Positions 4,555 to 5,917 of a DNA stretch of 5,917 nt are shown here, piece after piece (the stretch's first letter is position 1; each line of letters begins with the position of its first letter). This DNA comes from Nitrosospira sp. (GTDB lineage: Bacteria > Pseudomonadota > Gammaproteobacteria > Burkholderiales > Nitrosomonadaceae), in contig JAKDLC010000141.1 of assembly GCA_030453055.1 (NCBI GenBank), forward strand, positions 1 through 5,917. The letters are read 5' to 3'. The notes beneath the pieces are model-generated. The model saw only the letters and a program-made list of their open reading frames with translations. It made no database searches and was not told the origin of the DNA. The translations under genes were made by a program, and so were the position numbers.

Positions 4555-5682
4555 TCAAGTTTTCCCGATAACTTCCCCATCCGCACAGACCAGCGTGCCG
4601 GAGATGACCTCATCTTCCCGGTTCACCTTGAATTCGCCGCTATTCGCATCCAGCATCAGGTTAAGAAAATTCATCAGGTTACGTGCATACAGGGCGCTGG
4701 AATCTGCCGCCACCAGTCCCGGCAGATTGGCGATACCGACAAGGTGCACGCCGTGTTTCACGACGATCTTGTCCAATTCCGACAACGGACAGTTACCGCC
4801 CGCCTCTACCGCCATGTCTACGATCACCGATCCGGGTTTCATGGCGCGAACGGTTTCTTCCTTGATCAGAACCGGCGCCGGACGGCCCGGAATCAGCGCA
4901 GTGGTAATGATAATGTCGGCTGCGGCGGCACGCTGGTGCACCAGTTCGCCCTGGCGGCGTTTATAATCATCCGACATTTCACGGGCATAACCGCCGGCCG
5001 TCTCCGCCTGCGCCTTTTCTTCGTCGCTCAGCGGAACCTCGACGAACTTTGCGCCCAAACTCGCAACCTGTTCTTTCGCCGCCGGCCGCACATCGAATGC
5101 TTCGATTACGGCGCCCAGCCGTTTGGCCGTGGCGATCGCCTGCAAGCCCGCCACCCCCGCACCCAGAACCAGCACCCGCGCCGCCTTTACCGTGCCGGCG
5201 GCGGTCATCAGCATGGGGAAGAATTTCTGATAGACATTGGCCGCCATCAGCACCGCTTTATAGCCGGCGATATTGGCTTGCGACGACAGCACATCCATGC
5301 TCTGGGCACGGGAAATGCGCGGCAGTTTCTCCATCGCGAATGCGGTCAGGCCGTGGCGGGAGAGCGCTTCGATACCATCCGACTGATGCGGGGAAAGCAA
5401 ACCCAGCAGCACGGCATCCTTGCGCATCATCGCCAGTTCGCCGGGCTCCGGCCCGCGCACCTTGAGCACGATCTGGGATTGGCCATACAGTTCCGCCGCG
5501 CTGGCCGCGATGCTTGCGCCGGCCTCCCGATACGCCTCATCGGGTATGCTCGCGCCGGCCCCCGCGCCGGCCTGTACCAGAACGACATGAAAACCTTTGG
5601 CGGTAAATTTTTTCACCGTCTCCGGCGTGGCCGCTACGCGTGTTTCACCCCCCCGAATCTCCGCGGGTATGCCTATGTGCAT
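4555..5682 (-). CDS. pntAA: NAD(P) transhydrogenase subunit alpha part 1 (NAD(H)-binding domain I)
   Basis: The product is 375 residues, the normal size for the separate domain I subunit. This soluble dimer sits on the cytosolic face and hands hydride from NADH to NADP in domain III of PntB. The N-terminus MHIGIPAEIRGGETRVAATP is the alanine dehydrogenase/PNT signature. RISRAQSMDVLSSQANIAGY (122-141) contains Arg122, Gln127, Asp130 and Ser133, equivalent to Arg127, Gln132, Asp135 and Ser138 of the Rhodospirillum rubrum protein if numbering is offset by five. The Rossmann motif VLGAGVAGLQAIATAKRLGA spans 172-191 and Asp197 follows the second strand; the mobile loop carries GGYAREMS (230-237). 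The ATG has GGGAG at 5690-5694, 7 bases upstream. First gene of the operon; all key residues present. Confidence 0.97.
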   Translation of the reverse strand: MHIGIPAEIRGGETRVAATPETVKKFTAKGFHVVLVQAGAGAGASIPDEAYREAGASIAASAAELYGQSQIVLKVRGPEPGELAMMRKDAVLLGLLSPHQSDGIEALSRHGLTAFAMEKLPRISRAQSMDVLSSQANIAGYKAVLMAANVYQKFFPMLMTAAGTVKAARVLVLGAGVAGLQAIATAKRLGAVIEAFDVRPAAKEQVASLGAKFVEVPLSDEEKAQAETAGGYAREMSDDYKRRQGELVHQRAAAADIIITTALIPGRPAPVLIKEETVRAMKPGSVIVDMAVEAGGNCPLSELDKIVVKHGVHLVGIANLPGLVAADSSALYARNLMNFLNLMLDANSGEFKVNREDEVISGTLVCADGEVIGKT

Positions 5683-5866
5683 GGATGATCTCCCTTATTC
5701 CTTGTTTTTTTCAGCAAGTCGCGAAAACTACCTTCCCAGGGGCTATCGCGAAGCCCGGATTATAAATGAACCCCGGCATGACGCAGTGTCCGGATTGATG
5801 GACCGCACATTTTCCGGCAACCAATCCCCGGCACTTTCAGCGCCCGATCTGGTTTGTTTCCCTTAA
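5683..5866 (-). promoter_or_regulatory. pnt operon upstream region with a perfect TATAAT
   Basis: On the - strand TATAAT occurs at 5759-5764, about 77 bases before the pntAA start. The sequence 16-18 bases further upstream (CTGCGT/ACTGCG) is a poor -35, so the promoter may need an activator or a different sigma factor. Two TCGCGA palindromes (5719-5724 and 5746-5751) lie in the presumed leader. The rest of the region to 5866 shows no gene I can support on either strand. Confidence 0.45.
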
Positions 5867-5917
5867 CCTAAATCCGGTAGTTGGACGGGGTGAAGTGTGC
5901 GGTTTTTGGGGTGCAGG
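5867..5917 (+). mobile_element. Possible start of an insertion element running out of the window
   Basis: CCTAAATCCGGTAGTT (5867-5882) is exactly repeated in inverted orientation at 1565-1580, which is far beyond chance for 16 bases in a window this size. It is immediately preceded by TTAA (5863-5866), the preferred 4-bp target of IS1380-family elements, and starts with CC as their ends do. Only 51 bases are visible and no transposase is included, so element type and even its reality remain open. Confidence 0.4.

Noticed and set aside
4744..5688. Long open frame (314 codons) on the + strand opposite pntAA
   Set aside because: Antisense shadow of pntAA, rich in Arg/His/Gly as expected from reversed GC-rich coding sequence; no recognisable family.

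Overview
The window looks like a proteobacterial chromosome, most likely betaproteobacterial. This rests on a fairly GC-rich housekeeping operon, a three-subunit Rhodospirillum-type transhydrogenase and the overall gene style; no rRNA or other phylogenetic marker is present, so the assignment is tentative. It splits into a worn accessory half (1 to about 2683) and a conserved metabolic half (2684 to about 5866).

Accessory half. Positions 2-397 hold the 3' part of a DUF4276 gene, a family often found in defence loci. A GTG start overlapping its stop codon opens the remnant of a second gene, whose product resembles the small N-terminal module that precedes some large helicases. That gene is frameshifted by an extra copy of a 7-bp repeat and is lost by about 620. 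A short frameshifted scrap resembling the N-terminus of a helix-turn-helix transposase follows (664-752). Next is an intact hicA-hicB toxin-antitoxin pair on the + strand (815-1385) with a promoter and candidate operator. About 180 bp of unexplained DNA follows, ending in a 16-bp sequence that recurs inverted at 5867-5882. A second toxin-antitoxin pair on the - strand (1606-2336: putative VapB-like antitoxin, then PIN-domain toxin) converges on hicAB. It has a clear promoter whose -10 lies inside a palindrome.

Boundary (2341-2683, no gene). This stretch holds the vapBC promoter and operator, two exact copies of a 21-bp tandem repeat, and a 161-bp palindromic MITE-like element (2429-2589). The element has 19-bp perfect terminal inverted repeats and is flanked by CTAA on both sides. 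Removing it restores a third, degenerate copy of the 21-bp repeat, which strongly suggests insertion into the array.

Metabolic half. On the - strand lies pntAA-pntAB-pntB (5682 to 2684), encoding the proton-translocating NAD(P) transhydrogenase. This membrane enzyme uses the proton gradient to make NADPH from NADH. All three genes look intact. The 182-bp gap between pntAA and pntAB carries two diverged copies of a 35-bp hairpin unit. A perfect TATAAT lies upstream of pntAA. The window ends in what appears to be the start of a mobile element at 5867.

I see no intact new defence system. The most interesting material is non-coding: the MITE in its tandem array, the paired hairpins inside the pnt operon, and the shared 16-bp putative element ends bracketing 1581-5866.
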